Shown here: in pieces, positions 52,751 through 61,004 of the stretch | How positions within the stretch are numbered: the stretch's first letter is position 1 | Layout: every line of letters starts with the position of its first letter | DNA from: UMGS1696 sp045643285 | Lineage (GTDB): Bacteria > Bacillota > Clostridia > Oscillospirales > CAG-272 | Direction of reading: 5' to 3' | Assembly: GCA_045643285.1 (NCBI GenBank) | Contig: JAZUKN010000028.1 | Coordinates: 1-64,000 of the forward strand | DNA: 64,000 nucleotides | Translations under genes and position numbers: made by a program | The notes under the pieces: generated by a model | What the model was told of the DNA's origin: nothing | What the model saw: only the letters and a program-made list of their open reading frames with translations | Database searches by the model: none

Positions 52751-53185
52751 TCAGTCAACGAAACCGGGCATTTCCCGCAATTTTTCGACAATTCTGTTCG
52801 CCTTCTTCCACTGATTTCTTAAACAGAGACGTAGCAGTCTGTAACTGCCGATAGCGGTCATCGAATGTGACGGAGCCGTGTCTTTCCGTATAGCATCAAA
52901 ATAAATTCTTTGCACTTCGTCTTCTCCGATGCCTCCGTTGCCGGCGGCAAGAGCGAGTGCTTCGGTGTTCATTCCGTCAATGTATATTCTCTGTGAGATA
53001 CCGCTCAGGTCGAAGTAGAACGCAAGCACCCTCGACTTGACCTCATCCTCAAACTTTCCTTCGGCGTGGAGAATGTCCGCCATCATTTTGTGCGACTGTG
53101 CAAGGCGGATGAAATCTCCGTTTTGCTGTGCATATTTCGCTTCGCTTGCAAGTCTGCAAAACTCCTCGTTGTAGTTCTGATTCAT
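52751..53185 (-). CDS. Helical repeat (TPR-like) small protein, unknown
   Basis: 144 residues, all-helical. The layout of paired helices (EFCRLASEAKYAQQNGDFIRLAQSHKMMADILHAEGKFEDEV as a general pattern) is reminiscent of a tetratricopeptide-like protein, but no defined family was recognised. The ATG at 53185 follows a perfect AAGGAGG; the longer open frame upstream of it is basic and unlike a protein. Confidence 0.65.
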   Translation of the reverse strand: MNQNYNEEFCRLASEAKYAQQNGDFIRLAQSHKMMADILHAEGKFEDEVKSRVLAFYFDLSGISQRIYIDGMNTEALALAAGNGGIGEDEVQRIYFDAIRKDTAPSHSMTAIGSYRLLRLCLRNQWKKANRIVEKLREMPGFVD

Positions 53186-53228
53186 ATTGACCTCCTTGGT
53201 ATGCTTTCTTTGGCTGTTTTTAGCCCTT

Positions 53229-53450
53229 TTACGACTTCTTCTTATTCGTAGGTGAAATTGTATTACTTTCTGCTTTGGAACGATTTGCGGGCTTTTTGGC
53301 GTATTTGGCGAGGGTTTCTTTGATAACTTTGTCCGACGGGAAGAACCGAAGAGCCGCCGAGTGGTCGTCATCGTACCTGATTTTCAGATTTCCGGTGTCT
53401 TCCCAGTCAAATTCACTCTTTTTCTTCGGCGAGTTATTTGTGCTTTTCAT
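53229..53450 (-). CDS. Small basic protein, unknown
   Basis: 73 residues with a Lys/Ser-rich start, a short central DWEDTGNLKIRYDDD segment and a basic C-terminal tail (NKKKS). It overlaps the end of the YopX-like gene by 17 bp and has only a weak ribosome binding site, so it may be translationally coupled. Function unknown. Confidence 0.5.
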   Translation of the reverse strand: MKSTNNSPKKKSEFDWEDTGNLKIRYDDDHSAALRFFPSDKVIKETLAKYAKKPANRSKAESNTISPTNKKKS

Positions 53451-53850
53451 AAAACGTCTTCTTCTGATCCCGGTCAAAGATATTGCCGACCACCTTGTAG
53501 TCAGTCGAGAATATCTCATCGAAACCTATTGCTTTGAAATGCGTGTCGATGAGAACGAATCGTGCGTTCTCCGTATCCGCTATGACGACTCCACTGCTGC
53601 CCTGACCGTCATCTAGAATATCTCCGGTAAAGATTTTCGTCCCTTCGGAATCGTTTTTCCAGATGTACTGACCTACGGTGTCGGTATAGACTACATTCTT
53701 TTCGACCGGGTTGTAGGAGTAGATAATCGAATAATCGCCTTCTCCGTGGCAAAGCCCTCCGAACACCCAGTTGCTATCCATCGGATCTCCACGAAAATTC
53801 TTCAACTTCTCGCCGAATTTTCTTGTCTGTCCCCTGAACAATAACTCCAT
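53434..53850 (-). CDS. YopX-like phage protein
   Basis: A 138-residue protein of the YopX family, common in phages and mobile elements of Firmicutes. The pattern LLFRGQ at the start, WVFGGL, TVGQYIWKNDSEGTKIFTGDIL and the C-terminal VVGNIFD is characteristic. The molecular function is not known. It starts at 53850, 7 bases after GAGG, just past the upstream stop. Confidence 0.85.
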   Translation of the reverse strand: MELLFRGQTRKFGEKLKNFRGDPMDSNWVFGGLCHGEGDYSIIYSYNPVEKNVVYTDTVGQYIWKNDSEGTKIFTGDILDDGQGSSGVVIADTENARFVLIDTHFKAIGFDEIFSTDYKVVGNIFDRDQKKTFYEKHK

Positions 53851-53852
53851 AT

Positions 53853-54383
53853 TCATTCCTCGCTTCCGTAACCGAATATATCGCCTCTGCTTCTGTCACG
53901 GCAGGCACAGCGTAGCATCGACGATAGGATGATTTCTTTGTCTGCCCGAAGCAGACGTTTCTTTGCCGGCTTAACGCAAACCAGCTCGTCGAAGCCCGGA
54001 GAGAACTCTGTGTAATACTGCGTGATCCAAACATTCGAGTATCCACGCTCGTTCGGAACTGTCTTTTCTTTCATCTCACGGTGGCAGGATACATATACTC
54101 CGATGTCAGTCGGGATCTCTGCTTTCACTTTTTCGTACAGATCGTATGGCATAACGTAATAATTCTTGTCGCCGATGAATGTGACGTGATTTTTCGACCG
54201 GAAATCTGAAACCGACTGCTTGATTTCATAACAAAGGGTTTCCCGATTGCAGTTGTAGCAGATGCAGTCAACGATTTCTCCTCCATACCACCCGATTGTG
54301 CATTCAAAGACGAAGAAATCTTTTCTTGGGTCGAACTTATTGCAAAGGAGCCGTTCGAGCTGTTTCGTTGTTTCAGTCTTCAT
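53853..54383 (-). CDS. PD-(D/E)XK nuclease-like protein (MmcB-like)
   Basis: 176 residues. GGEIVDCICY followed by CYEIKQSVSDFRSKN gives the acidic residue, then E-x-K, of a PD-(D/E)XK core, and the following KNYYVMP and IPTDIGVYV fit the MmcB/YcaQ-type restriction-fold proteins found in phages. It may act on DNA in repair or as a nuclease. No catalytic data; the fold is inferred from motif order. Confidence 0.6.
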   Translation of the reverse strand: MKTETTKQLERLLCNKFDPRKDFFVFECTIGWYGGEIVDCICYNCNRETLCYEIKQSVSDFRSKNHVTFIGDKNYYVMPYDLYEKVKAEIPTDIGVYVSCHREMKEKTVPNERGYSNVWITQYYTEFSPGFDELVCVKPAKKRLLRADKEIILSSMLRCACRDRSRGDIFGYGSEE

Positions 54384-54682
54384 ATCATCATCCTCTTTCT
54401 GCAATCTGCCTCGCATTCTTCTTGCGTGAGAAACACGGTCTTGCCGATGTCGGACGGTTCAAAGTCTATATCGTCGAGAAGTTCTCCCTCCGCAGAAACA
54501 GATGCTTCGTATCGAATATCGAGACAGTTCTTCAACGATCCGGAGATATTCACCGAATCCACACGGTAGTCGAGGATCGTTCCGAAATCTCCGTTCCAGT
54601 AGTAAACCGTATCTCCGGGTTCAACGAAATCGAACAGATATATCTCTCTGCCTTTCTCGTCAAATATGCTTGCCTTTTTCAT
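54380..54682 (-). CDS. Small phage-type protein, unknown
   Basis: 100 residues: a beta-rich N-terminal half with REIYLFDFVEPGDTVYYWNGDFG (general pattern), then FLTQEECEADCRKR at the C-terminus. Proteins with this GDTVYYW and LT-x-EEA ending are frequent in Clostridia prophages, without assigned function. It overlaps the nuclease-like gene by 4 bp. Confidence 0.65.
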   Translation of the reverse strand: MKKASIFDEKGREIYLFDFVEPGDTVYYWNGDFGTILDYRVDSVNISGSLKNCLDIRYEASVSAEGELLDDIDFEPSDIGKTVFLTQEECEADCRKRMMI

Positions 54683-54692
54683 ACCTTTCACC

Positions 54693-55286
54693 TCAATCAA
54701 ACGGATACTCGTGAGAGGAACCGTGTTCTGCATTGAACTTTTCGAGCAGGCCTTTGTCTCTTACTTTCAACGCCTTTATCACTTCGTTTGCCAACTTCTT
54801 GTCTGTGAAAACGTAGTCGGATACTCCTCTTGCCTGAAGCATCCTTTCTACCGTAGGGTCGATGTCAAACGAGCTGCCCGGCATCTTTCTCGTTGAAACT
54901 CCGTCGTATCCGTTACTTGTTCTTGCGAACGCTTCAAACGACACAAACGGAAGGTTGTAGTAATCGGTTTCTCCTTTGTACGCCGACTTATAATCCGGTC
55001 CGCTTATGATGACCTTGTTTACAATGTATTCCACGATTTTGTAATCGCAGACCGTTATGCTGTTTTTGATATGCTGACCGTTGTACGACGGGTTCAAGCT
55101 GCAAGCGGGGCATTGGAACTCCACGCCCCTGATAGTAACCTTTCTCGTATCGTCGCAGATAGGACACGGTTCGCTCAAACATTTCAAGTTGATAGTTCTT
55201 ATTCCGAACAATTTCTGTCCGTAGTGGTACTCCGGGTTTCCTTTAACGGTAATCTCGATTTTGCTTGTCTTGCTTTCATTCAACAT
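54693..55286 (-). CDS. Zinc-ribbon protein, unknown
   Basis: 197 residues. CPICDDTRKVTIRGVEFQCPAC gives two CxxC pairs (about 48-69) of a zinc ribbon in the N-terminal third. The rest is a mixed alpha/beta domain with no known motif. A consensus AAGGAGAT precedes the ATG at 55286, which overlaps the end of the next upstream gene. Confidence 0.7.
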   Translation of the reverse strand: MLNESKTSKIEITVKGNPEYHYGQKLFGIRTINLKCLSEPCPICDDTRKVTIRGVEFQCPACSLNPSYNGQHIKNSITVCDYKIVEYIVNKVIISGPDYKSAYKGETDYYNLPFVSFEAFARTSNGYDGVSTRKMPGSSFDIDPTVERMLQARGVSDYVFTDKKLANEVIKALKVRDKGLLEKFNAEHGSSHEYPFD

Positions 55287-55536
55287 TTTCTTTATCTCCT
55301 TCGTTTCTGAATTTAAGTTCCTTTTCTCTGATGGTCGTATAGACATTTGGAAGACCAAGCCCTATGTAGCATTCCTGACAGAGAATGTATCTGATTCTGC
55401 TGCGATCTCCCGTGATCTGCAAATCTCCGCAGTCTTGCAAATGAACCGGACAAGGATTGTGGATGACTTCCGTCGTTATTGCAAGTGCGTTGAGTCCGCA
55501 ATCTTTCCCGCACTTATCGCACACAACTTTTATCAT
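55276..55536 (-). CDS. Small Cys-rich zinc-binding protein
   Basis: 86 residues with CDKCGKDC near the N-terminus and CQEC about 45 residues later, giving a likely zinc site. The segment between is short and polar. Role unknown. It overlaps both neighbours by a few bases, typical of this array. Confidence 0.65.
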   Translation of the reverse strand: MIKVVCDKCGKDCGLNALAITTEVIHNPCPVHLQDCGDLQITGDRSRIRYILCQECYIGLGLPNVYTTIREKELKFRNEGDKENVE

Positions 55537-55865
55537 TCTGATACCTCCGTTAAGAACGTAAGCGGATTCACGCTTCTGTCATCCCAATACTCCGTAGCAC
55601 CGCATTTTCTTGGGTCGTTCCCGAACATTTCTTTCCACTCCGGGAGACTTTCGTTCACGGCATCGAATACGAGTCCCTGCTCCTTGCAAAAGGCGAGTGC
55701 CTTTTCAAGCATTTCTCCCTCTCGGCAGGTCCATAGGATGAGTCCGCATCCTTCTTTCTGCCGTCTTTTCGCTTCGTCGATGACTCTCTGTATCGGCTTT
55801 CCGATTTCCGGATATTCGTTCTCGCAAAGAGTACCGTCGAAATCAATGGCTATTGCATCTCTCAT
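55533..55865 (-). CDS. HAD-like phosphatase
   Basis: A 110-residue small HAD-superfamily protein: the phosphorylated-Asp motif DFDGTLCE (8-15), then motif II LWTCREG, and a later DDRSVNP supplying the third acidic motif. Small phage-borne HAD proteins of this kind act on nucleotides or other small phosphates. Substrate unknown. Confidence 0.8.
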   Translation of the reverse strand: MRDAIAIDFDGTLCENEYPEIGKPIQRVIDEAKRRQKEGCGLILWTCREGEMLEKALAFCKEQGLVFDAVNESLPEWKEMFGNDPRKCGATEYWDDRSVNPLTFLTEVSE

Positions 55866-55895
55866 ATAATCATTCCTTTCTGAAATGTTTTTTCT

Positions 55896-56288
55896 TCATT
55901 CATCCCAATCGAGTTCCTGACCGCAGTTCACACACTTTGACTGCTTTGAAACGTGGGAGCCGCATCGAGGACAGGTGTACGATACCGTACATACAATTCC
56001 GGGTTTGTAACCGTGTTTTATCGGTTTCGCTTTACCGAGTCGAGCAGGATCCTTTTCTCCGAGGACCGGATAGTCAGCATCTCCGCCTTTCGTGATTACA
56101 ACACGGTACGCCTTGTTTATCCCTCGAACTGAGCGGTTTGCCAGAGCATAGAACGAATCTATGCTGGCACAACCGAGTTTCTTCTGACATTCTCTTGCGG
56201 TTCCACGAGCAAGCAGAATATCCGATTCTTTGTCATACACTTCGTACAGGTTCACGTGTTTCTCAACTCCTTTGATTTTTGTTGTCAA
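55896..56288 (-). CDS. Zinc-ribbon protein with CxxCGQxLDW ending
   Basis: 130 residues. The N-terminal half includes LYEVYDKESDILLARGTARECQKKLGC, a pattern seen in short DNA-binding phage proteins. The C-terminal zinc ribbon CPRCGSH...CVNCGQELDW ends the protein. The same ending recurs in two other genes of the region (57193-57531, 57518-57868). Confidence 0.7.
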   Translation of the reverse strand: MTTKIKGVEKHVNLYEVYDKESDILLARGTARECQKKLGCASIDSFYALANRSVRGINKAYRVVITKGGDADYPVLGEKDPARLGKAKPIKHGYKPGIVCTVSYTCPRCGSHVSKQSKCVNCGQELDWDE

Positions 56289-56331
56289 GAATATTCTTTA
56301 CCTGTCTTGACTTATTTAAGTATTATTTCTC

Positions 56332-56871
56332 TCATTCCAACCACGACGACGAGCTGAAATATACGTTCCCAATCGCAAACTCGTCTACTGCTCCTTGCCA
56401 GTCGTGATAATGGTCTTTCCGGAACGCAACAACCCTTTCGGGAATCGTAACGCCGTTTTGGAAAACATCCGCTACAATTCGCTTTGTCGTTTCGCTCGGT
56501 GTCGCGTTCGGAATATCAGGCACTACCGAAAACTCCCAATATCCCGCGCTCCATGCGTATATAGTGTCTGCGATTTTGTCACCCCAATGCCCGCATTTTA
56601 CGCGGTTGAGTATAACTTCGGTTATTGCCTTTTGTAATTCTTCACCTTCGCCTCCGGCTTCGAGCCAAACTACCCGGCACACAAGGTCGTATTCTTCAGC
56701 TGTGAGCTCATACGCCGCTGTTTTTTGGCGATAATTGTGTACGTCGATTCTTGAGACGCCGTTGCCTATATCGACGGGTTTTGCTGCGTTTGTCGGACAC
56801 AGCAATGCCGTTACTGCTGTCACCGCAAGTGCAATAATGGCAAATGCGGTAAAAAATGTTTTGTGTTTCAT
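56332..56871 (-). CDS. SleB-type cell-wall hydrolase (Hydrolase_2 family)
   Basis: 179 residues. A signal peptide (about 1-30) precedes a lytic-transglycosylase domain: DLVCRVVWLEAGGEGEELQKAITEVILNRV (family pattern), then GYWEFSV and the C-terminal FAIGNVYFSSSSWLE. SleB/CwlJ-type enzymes degrade spore cortex, and phages and mobile elements use related domains in lysis or wall penetration. The catalytic Glu in WLEAGGEGEE is present. Confidence 0.87.
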   Translation of the reverse strand: MKHKTFFTAFAIIALAVTAVTALLCPTNAAKPVDIGNGVSRIDVHNYRQKTAAYELTAEEYDLVCRVVWLEAGGEGEELQKAITEVILNRVKCGHWGDKIADTIYAWSAGYWEFSVVPDIPNATPSETTKRIVADVFQNGVTIPERVVAFRKDHYHDWQGAVDEFAIGNVYFSSSSWLE

Positions 56872-56915
56872 ATTGATTCTCCTTTGTTTTTGTTTTTTCT
56901 TTCTGTTCTCAAAAA

Positions 56916-57203
56916 TTATTTCTTTTCCTTTTCGATTTCGATTTTGCAAAGTGCTTTGATTTCGTCACACCATTCGACTATTTTTTCATAGTAGCAGATA
57001 GGACTATCTATCGTCTTGTCGGTTGATTTGCTCTCCTGTAAGTAGACTATATACCGCAGGCACGCCTCGCATAATTCCTTCATCCGTTTCGGATATACAA
57101 ACCAATGCGGGGCTACACCGATCGGGGGCTGTTGTAATTCGGATTCATTAATGTGAACGTCACAGTTGCACAACTCAAAATGAACGCAATCTTCACACGT
57201 CAT
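56916..57203 (-). CDS. Small Cys-rich protein, unknown
   Basis: 95 residues with five or six Cys, including CEDCVHFELCNC at the start, followed by a helical region. It may bind zinc. The ATG at 57203 sits 8 bases after GGAG; a GTG six bases upstream is less well placed. Function unknown. Confidence 0.6.
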   Translation of the reverse strand: MTCEDCVHFELCNCDVHINESELQQPPIGVAPHWFVYPKRMKELCEACLRYIVYLQESKSTDKTIDSPICYYEKIVEWCDEIKALCKIEIEKEKK

Positions 57204-57531
57204 CGTCACAACTCCAATCTAACGCCTGACCGCAGTTTGAGCAATAATTGATTCCCCACCGACTCAAATCCTCTTTTTCGGCATCTGCGTCACAAAGCAC
57301 ATCTCCACAATTCGGGCAACTACCTTTATACCTCCATATCGCATCTATTGCCGATCCGTTCTCTCCATAGATAGGAAATACATAGTCTCTACCTTCGACT
57401 TTCTTCGGTATTTGTTTTTCAAGCGCAACTATTGCCACACGTAAAACTTCATACAATTCGAGATTCGGCTTTTTTGCATGAGGCAAAAGTATGTCTTGAA
57501 GCCTATGTTTTGCTTCTTCATTTGTTATCAT
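57193..57531 (-). CDS. Zinc-ribbon protein with NCGQALDW ending
   Basis: 112 residues. A helical N-terminus (about 1-40) is followed by IPKKVEGRDY and a zinc ribbon CPNCG...CSNCGQALDW. It shares the IPKK segment and ribbon with the next gene upstream (57518-57868), so the two are paralogues. Function unknown; such proteins are common in Firmicutes phages. Confidence 0.72.
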   Translation of the reverse strand: MITNEEAKHRLQDILLPHAKKPNLELYEVLRVAIVALEKQIPKKVEGRDYVFPIYGENGSAIDAIWRYKGSCPNCGDVLCDADAEKEDLSRWGINYCSNCGQALDWSCDDDV

Positions 57532-57868
57532 CGTCATCGCTCCAATCTATTCTTTGTCCGCAATTAGAACAGGTTTTGTTGGTTCTCAATCCAATGTGTT
57601 CTCCGCAGTTGCCGCAAAAATAATACTTCCACACATACAGCTTTCCCATTGGATCAAAATCACGTATTTCTTTTATTATCGGCTTTTTCGGAATCTGATT
57701 TTCAAGTATTGCCTCTGCATTGCAGAGGTCTATTTTCATTTGGCCGATTTCTTCCGGTGTCATCATGGTATCTTCATATTCGGCAAGTCTGTTAAAGACT
57801 TTTTCAAAGGTCGAATGTGTCGGTTGCGATACAGAGCCGTCGGAGTTTCTTATCGTAAGTCTTTCCAT
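57518..57868 (-). CDS. Zinc-ribbon protein with NCGQRIDW ending
   Basis: 116 residues. It contains FNRLAEYEDTMMTPEEIGQ, a pattern repeated in many phage small proteins, then IPKKPIIKEI and a zinc ribbon CGNCG...CSNCGQRIDW with an acidic tail. Start at 57868 follows GGAGG. It overlaps the next gene by 14 bp. Confidence 0.72.
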   Translation of the reverse strand: MERLTIRNSDGSVSQPTHSTFEKVFNRLAEYEDTMMTPEEIGQMKIDLCNAEAILENQIPKKPIIKEIRDFDPMGKLYVWKYYFCGNCGEHIGLRTNKTCSNCGQRIDWSDDDDNK

Positions 57869-57869
57869 T

Positions 57870-58331
57870 TCATTCCTCCGTGTTCTTGCAGCGGAAGCAA
57901 ACGCTTCTACCACCTTTATCTTTGTGCCAGTCACAACTGATGCTGTTTTCGTTCAGTCCATCCTCGGCGTGGATGCACTCATCACATAAGAGCATCTGTG
58001 CTCCGCATACCGGGCAATACGCTTCGTATCCCATAGTTTCAACATCCCAAACGATTTCGTTTTCAGCACCGCATTCAGGGCATACTTCGATCACCGTTCG
58101 TGAGGTAAAAAAGGCATCCGGCAAGACAATGGATGCTATCATTTTGAAGACATCGGGTTCAAAACCTGATTCTTCGTACTTTGCCAAACGCTCGAAGATT
58201 GCTGCATTGCATCTCGTTCTGTTGGTGCATCCCGAACAGTCACCTTCAAGAACTTTGTCTCCGTCCCTGTCGGGATACTGGCAAACACGGTCGATGCCGC
58301 CGTATTCGTTTCTTTTCAAAAGGTTTGCCAT
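57870..58331 (-). CDS. Cys-rich multi-zinc-ribbon protein
   Basis: 153 residues with at least twelve Cys in CxxC pairs (CSGCTNRTRC, CPECG, CPVCG, CDEC, CFRC). An N-terminal FERLAKYEESGFEP relates it to the preceding family. It may bind several zinc ions or nucleic acid. Function unknown. Confidence 0.68.
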   Translation of the reverse strand: MANLLKRNEYGGIDRVCQYPDRDGDKVLEGDCSGCTNRTRCNAAIFERLAKYEESGFEPDVFKMIASIVLPDAFFTSRTVIEVCPECGAENEIVWDVETMGYEAYCPVCGAQMLLCDECIHAEDGLNENSISCDWHKDKGGRSVCFRCKNTEE

Positions 58332-58332
58332 A

Positions 58333-58521
58333 TCACTTGCCTCCGTTCTTCTTCGGGACCAAACGGTGCTTGATTTCTGGACAGATGCCTTCGTTCTCGA
58401 TGTACGCCTTTTGGTCCGCCTTTGCTTCCCGGTATGTGGAGCATCGAAAAATCACTTCCTTGCCGCATCCGTAATCGTAGATCAGTTCGTATTCGTCTTC
58501 GGTCTTTCTCTGATATGCCAT
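58333..58521 (-). CDS. Small protein, unknown
   Basis: 62 residues, mixed charge, with no motif. Its start has a reasonable AAAGGAG and it fits the tight spacing of the array (1 bp before the gene at 57870-58331). Function unknown. Confidence 0.55.
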   Translation of the reverse strand: MAYQRKTEDEYELIYDYGCGKEVIFRCSTYREAKADQKAYIENEGICPEIKHRLVPKKNGGK

Positions 58522-58536
58522 ATCAATTCTCCTTTC

Positions 58537-58836
58537 TTACCACTCGAACTCTCTGTCAAAACAGAACGGTGTAACCTCATACCCAAGCATTTCGAGGTAA
58601 AATACGAAAGTTTCCTCTCCGCTTGAACTCTCTCGGAATTCCGCAACTTCGTCGAAGTGCTCGTCATAATCCTCTCGGTCATTATCGTAGAAACAGCACT
58701 GTGCGTAGCTTACAGCCATCTGGTAATCACGCTCAACTTTTTCTTCTGAAAAGCCAGCAGGTGAGCTGATTTCATAGAAAGCGTCGTCGCTTTCTTCCTC
58801 ACAAATTTTTACGGTGTATTTTCTATCGCATATCAT
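58537..58836 (-). CDS. Small acidic protein, unknown
   Basis: 99 residues, strongly acidic (Glu/Asp-rich core, YDNDREDYDEHFDEVAEF), with no known family. It overlaps the next gene upstream by 4 bp. Acidic small proteins of this type in phages may mimic DNA, but there is no specific evidence here. Confidence 0.55.
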   Translation of the reverse strand: MICDRKYTVKICEEESDDAFYEISSPAGFSEEKVERDYQMAVSYAQCCFYDNDREDYDEHFDEVAEFRESSSGEETFVFYLEMLGYEVTPFCFDREFEW

Positions 58837-59132
58837 TGATTTTCACCCTTTCTGAACGGGCAGTCTGTTCTCTTGCAGTCGGTTCCTAGATAGCACTTGA
58901 CTTCCTCGTCTCCTTCATAGAATGGTCTGCACACCGGAATTCCTTTCCTCGCAAGCAGATCTTCTGCAAAATCAACAACATCTCCGATGAGTTCCATATT
59001 CCAGTCAACAGGATGACCGTCTTCTTTAAGAGTGCTATCTTTCTTAGATGCGATAGAGCAAAGCAACTCATACGCCGCATTGTCTATTCTGTCGTTTTTG
59101 TTTTCGAGGAACTGTTCATACCCGTATCCCAT
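58833..59132 (-). CDS. Small protein with Cys-rich end, unknown
   Basis: 99 residues. A helical N-terminal domain (NAAYELLCSIASKKDSTLKEDG) is followed by a C-terminal CYLGTDCKRTDC segment that may bind metal. The ATG at 59132 is 8 bases after GAGG. Confidence 0.6.
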   Translation of the reverse strand: MGYGYEQFLENKNDRIDNAAYELLCSIASKKDSTLKEDGHPVDWNMELIGDVVDFAEDLLARKGIPVCRPFYEGDEEVKCYLGTDCKRTDCPFRKGENQ

Positions 59133-59133
59133 A

Positions 59134-59373
59134 TCATTCACCTCTCATTTCTTTTGCCGCCTTTGCGATTGCATCCGCATTCTTCCCGAGGATGAACCGT
59201 GCATCTTCGAGTCTTTGCTCGAAAATCTCTCTGTATGTATCTCTGACAGTCTTTTCGTCGATGACCGGGCAGTTGCATTTCACGGCGAGAATAACATCAT
59301 AGAACGTGATGCCGTCGAGGATGTTATCTTCCTGAAACATATCTTCTCCGAGTTCCCATTTCTTTTCGTCCAT
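59134..59373 (-). CDS. Small helical protein, unknown
   Basis: 79 residues, helical, with a Glu-rich C-terminus (EDARFILGKNADAIAKAAKEM). It lies 1 bp from its neighbour. Function unknown. Confidence 0.55.
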   Translation of the reverse strand: MDEKKWELGEDMFQEDNILDGITFYDVILAVKCNCPVIDEKTVRDTYREIFEQRLEDARFILGKNADAIAKAAKEMRGE

Positions 59374-59398
59374 TTCAAGACCTTCCTTTCTTTTTGGG

Positions 59399-59905
59399 TT
59401 AGTCGTTATCGCTTTTGAGCCATTTCAGCCATTCTTGCGTGGTGATTTTCTTTTCTTCTTCTTTTCTGATTCTTGCTGTTCTGCACTTTGCTTCTGTCAA
59501 AATCCTGCCGAGCAAGTTCATAACATACTGTGTTTCCTCCGTTGGATTTTCCCTCATTCTTATGCAAAGAGCACTCCAACAATAGTCAAGACTTTGAATT
59601 GCTATATCTCCGTTAGGTTTATTTCTTACAATCGGTCCGCCCTTTCTTTTCGTAGAACCGATGTCTTTCATAAGACCTTTCACTGCGTCGATTTCTTTTT
59701 CGGTAAGACCGTATTCTTGCAGCGGATCCAAAACTGCCTCGAACAAATCTTCTATCGCAGTTCTAAGAGGAAGTCGTTTACCGCTTTCAAGGTCGAAAAC
59801 ATAATCATTGCCGTTCTTATCCTGACGGATGTCGAACCAGCAATCACATTTCGTTTTTCTGGCAATCTTCGTAAGACCGTTGTATTCGTTTTCACTCAAT
59901 GTCAT
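59399..59905 (-). CDS. Phage-type protein, unknown
   Basis: 168 residues; alpha-helical, with a central NKPNGDIAIQSLDYCW segment. No family recognised. It is spaced 13 bp from the gene upstream and is one of the larger proteins in this array. Confidence 0.6.
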   Translation of the reverse strand: MTLSENEYNGLTKIARKTKCDCWFDIRQDKNGNDYVFDLESGKRLPLRTAIEDLFEAVLDPLQEYGLTEKEIDAVKGLMKDIGSTKRKGGPIVRNKPNGDIAIQSLDYCWSALCIRMRENPTEETQYVMNLLGRILTEAKCRTARIRKEEEKKITTQEWLKWLKSDND

Positions 59906-59918
59906 ACTGCTTCTCCTT

Positions 59919-60281
59919 TCAGTTCAGCCAACTCTTATCGAGTATCATCGCCCGCGCCCAGTCAGGGTCGAGAATAGGTCTGTCAGGACCGTTGCATTTC
60001 AGCATAACCTTGAACCCCTGCAGGAGAACTCCACCGTAATTGAACGGGTTGCTGCAGAGGATTGCTTCGATTTTCCCGAAGAACGAGTCATCGTTGTACT
60101 TCCTTCTGGATTCGGTATCAACCCATCCCCATACTCCTTCACCGTTTTTACATTCGATGTTGTCCGGATCCGGGATGTTGAACTTGACGAAACCAACGTT
60201 TCTGTCAACCTCATCCATTTGCTCCATCTTTCTGAAGCAATCGGTGAACCCGTACTTCTTGCAGATTTCTTTTCTATCCAT
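59919..60281 (-). CDS. Small protein, unknown
   Basis: 120 residues starting at 60281 behind GAAAGGAG. It has an N-terminal helical half (MDRKEICKKYGFTDCFRKM) and a C-terminal beta region (NFGGV-like, DPDWARAMILDKSWLN). Function unknown. A promoter and palindrome precede it. Confidence 0.58.
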   Translation of the reverse strand: MDRKEICKKYGFTDCFRKMEQMDEVDRNVGFVKFNIPDPDNIECKNGEGVWGWVDTESRRKYNDDSFFGKIEAILCSNPFNYGGVLLQGFKVMLKCNGPDRPILDPDWARAMILDKSWLN

Positions 60282-60299
60282 ACCGTTATCTCCTTTCAT

Positions 60300-60317
60300 C
60301 AATACCGATTGGTATTG
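60300..60317. promoter_or_regulatory. Perfect inverted repeat, possible operator
   Basis: CAATACC pairs with GGTATTG around a 4-base loop in the leader of the 59919-60281 gene, 13 bp past the -10 box. It may be an operator or a short hairpin. Confidence 0.45.
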
Positions 60318-60330
60318 TTTCGTTATACTT

Positions 60331-60358
60331 ATCTTACAATACCTACCGCCTAAGTCAA
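60331..60358 (-). promoter_or_regulatory. Internal promoter of the accessory array
   Basis: TTGACT (plus 60353-60358), 16-bp spacer and TAAGAT (60331-60336) on the minus strand, in one of the few intergenic gaps of the array. Confidence 0.5.
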
Positions 60359-60407
60359 TAGGAAAGCGGATATTTTTCAAAAAGATTTCTGAAATCCTTG
60401 TTTGCGT

Positions 60408-61004
60408 TTATTTCAGCAGGTATCCGGCTATTGCGAGGTAGTCGAGTTTGTCATCGGTGAGGACTGCGAATTCAGTCCATTTTGCGTCGCATTTGGTATG
60501 CTCGTACTTTCGTTTCACCAAATACACCTTCTTTCCGAGGTAGTGATCGGAGCCAAGTGCGGTTTCTTTGATGAGGTTGCAGTAGCAGTACATCCAGTTA
60601 TCCAAATAGTCGGTATCTCCGGATTTTTCTTTTTCTTTCTTCAGTAAGTCCTTCCACTCGTCGTATGTGGAAAGTCCTTCGGACATTTTCTCCGCAATCT
60701 TGTTGATTGCTTCATAGGCGAAATCTCCTACCTTTTTTGCGCTCGTGCCTCCGTTCCACTCATCCTTTACGAGCGTTTCCTCGAACAGAACTGTTCCTGA
60801 CCTATCTACAACCCTCATCGTGATACCTTCCTTGATAGGGCAGTCTGCCTCATATCCGCCGGTCCACTTTTGAGATGTCAGCCAAAAGACGATGCTATCC
60901 ACATTCGCCGGCTGTCTGATATACATCTTTTTCGTTTCAGGACACCAGTACAGATCTTCGGCTCCCTGATTATCACGGAACTGAACGGTGAGGATTCTCC
61001 ACAT
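60408..61004 (-). CDS. Protein of unknown function
   Basis: 198 residues of mixed alpha/beta type with no recognised motif. It has several Cys and Trp (WNGGTSAKKVGDFAYEAINKIAEKM). It abuts the next gene at one base. Function unknown. Confidence 0.6.
   Translation of the reverse strand: MWRILTVQFRDNQGAEDLYWCPETKKMYIRQPANVDSIVFWLTSQKWTGGYEADCPIKEGITMRVVDRSGTVLFEETLVKDEWNGGTSAKKVGDFAYEAINKIAEKMSEGLSTYDEWKDLLKKEKEKSGDTDYLDNWMYCYCNLIKETALGSDHYLGKKVYLVKRKYEHTKCDAKWTEFAVLTDDKLDYLAIAGYLLK

Noticed and set aside
52132..52854. 240-codon plus-strand open frame
   Set aside because: It runs antisense to two genes with strong ribosome binding sites and across their terminator, and does not resemble a protein family.
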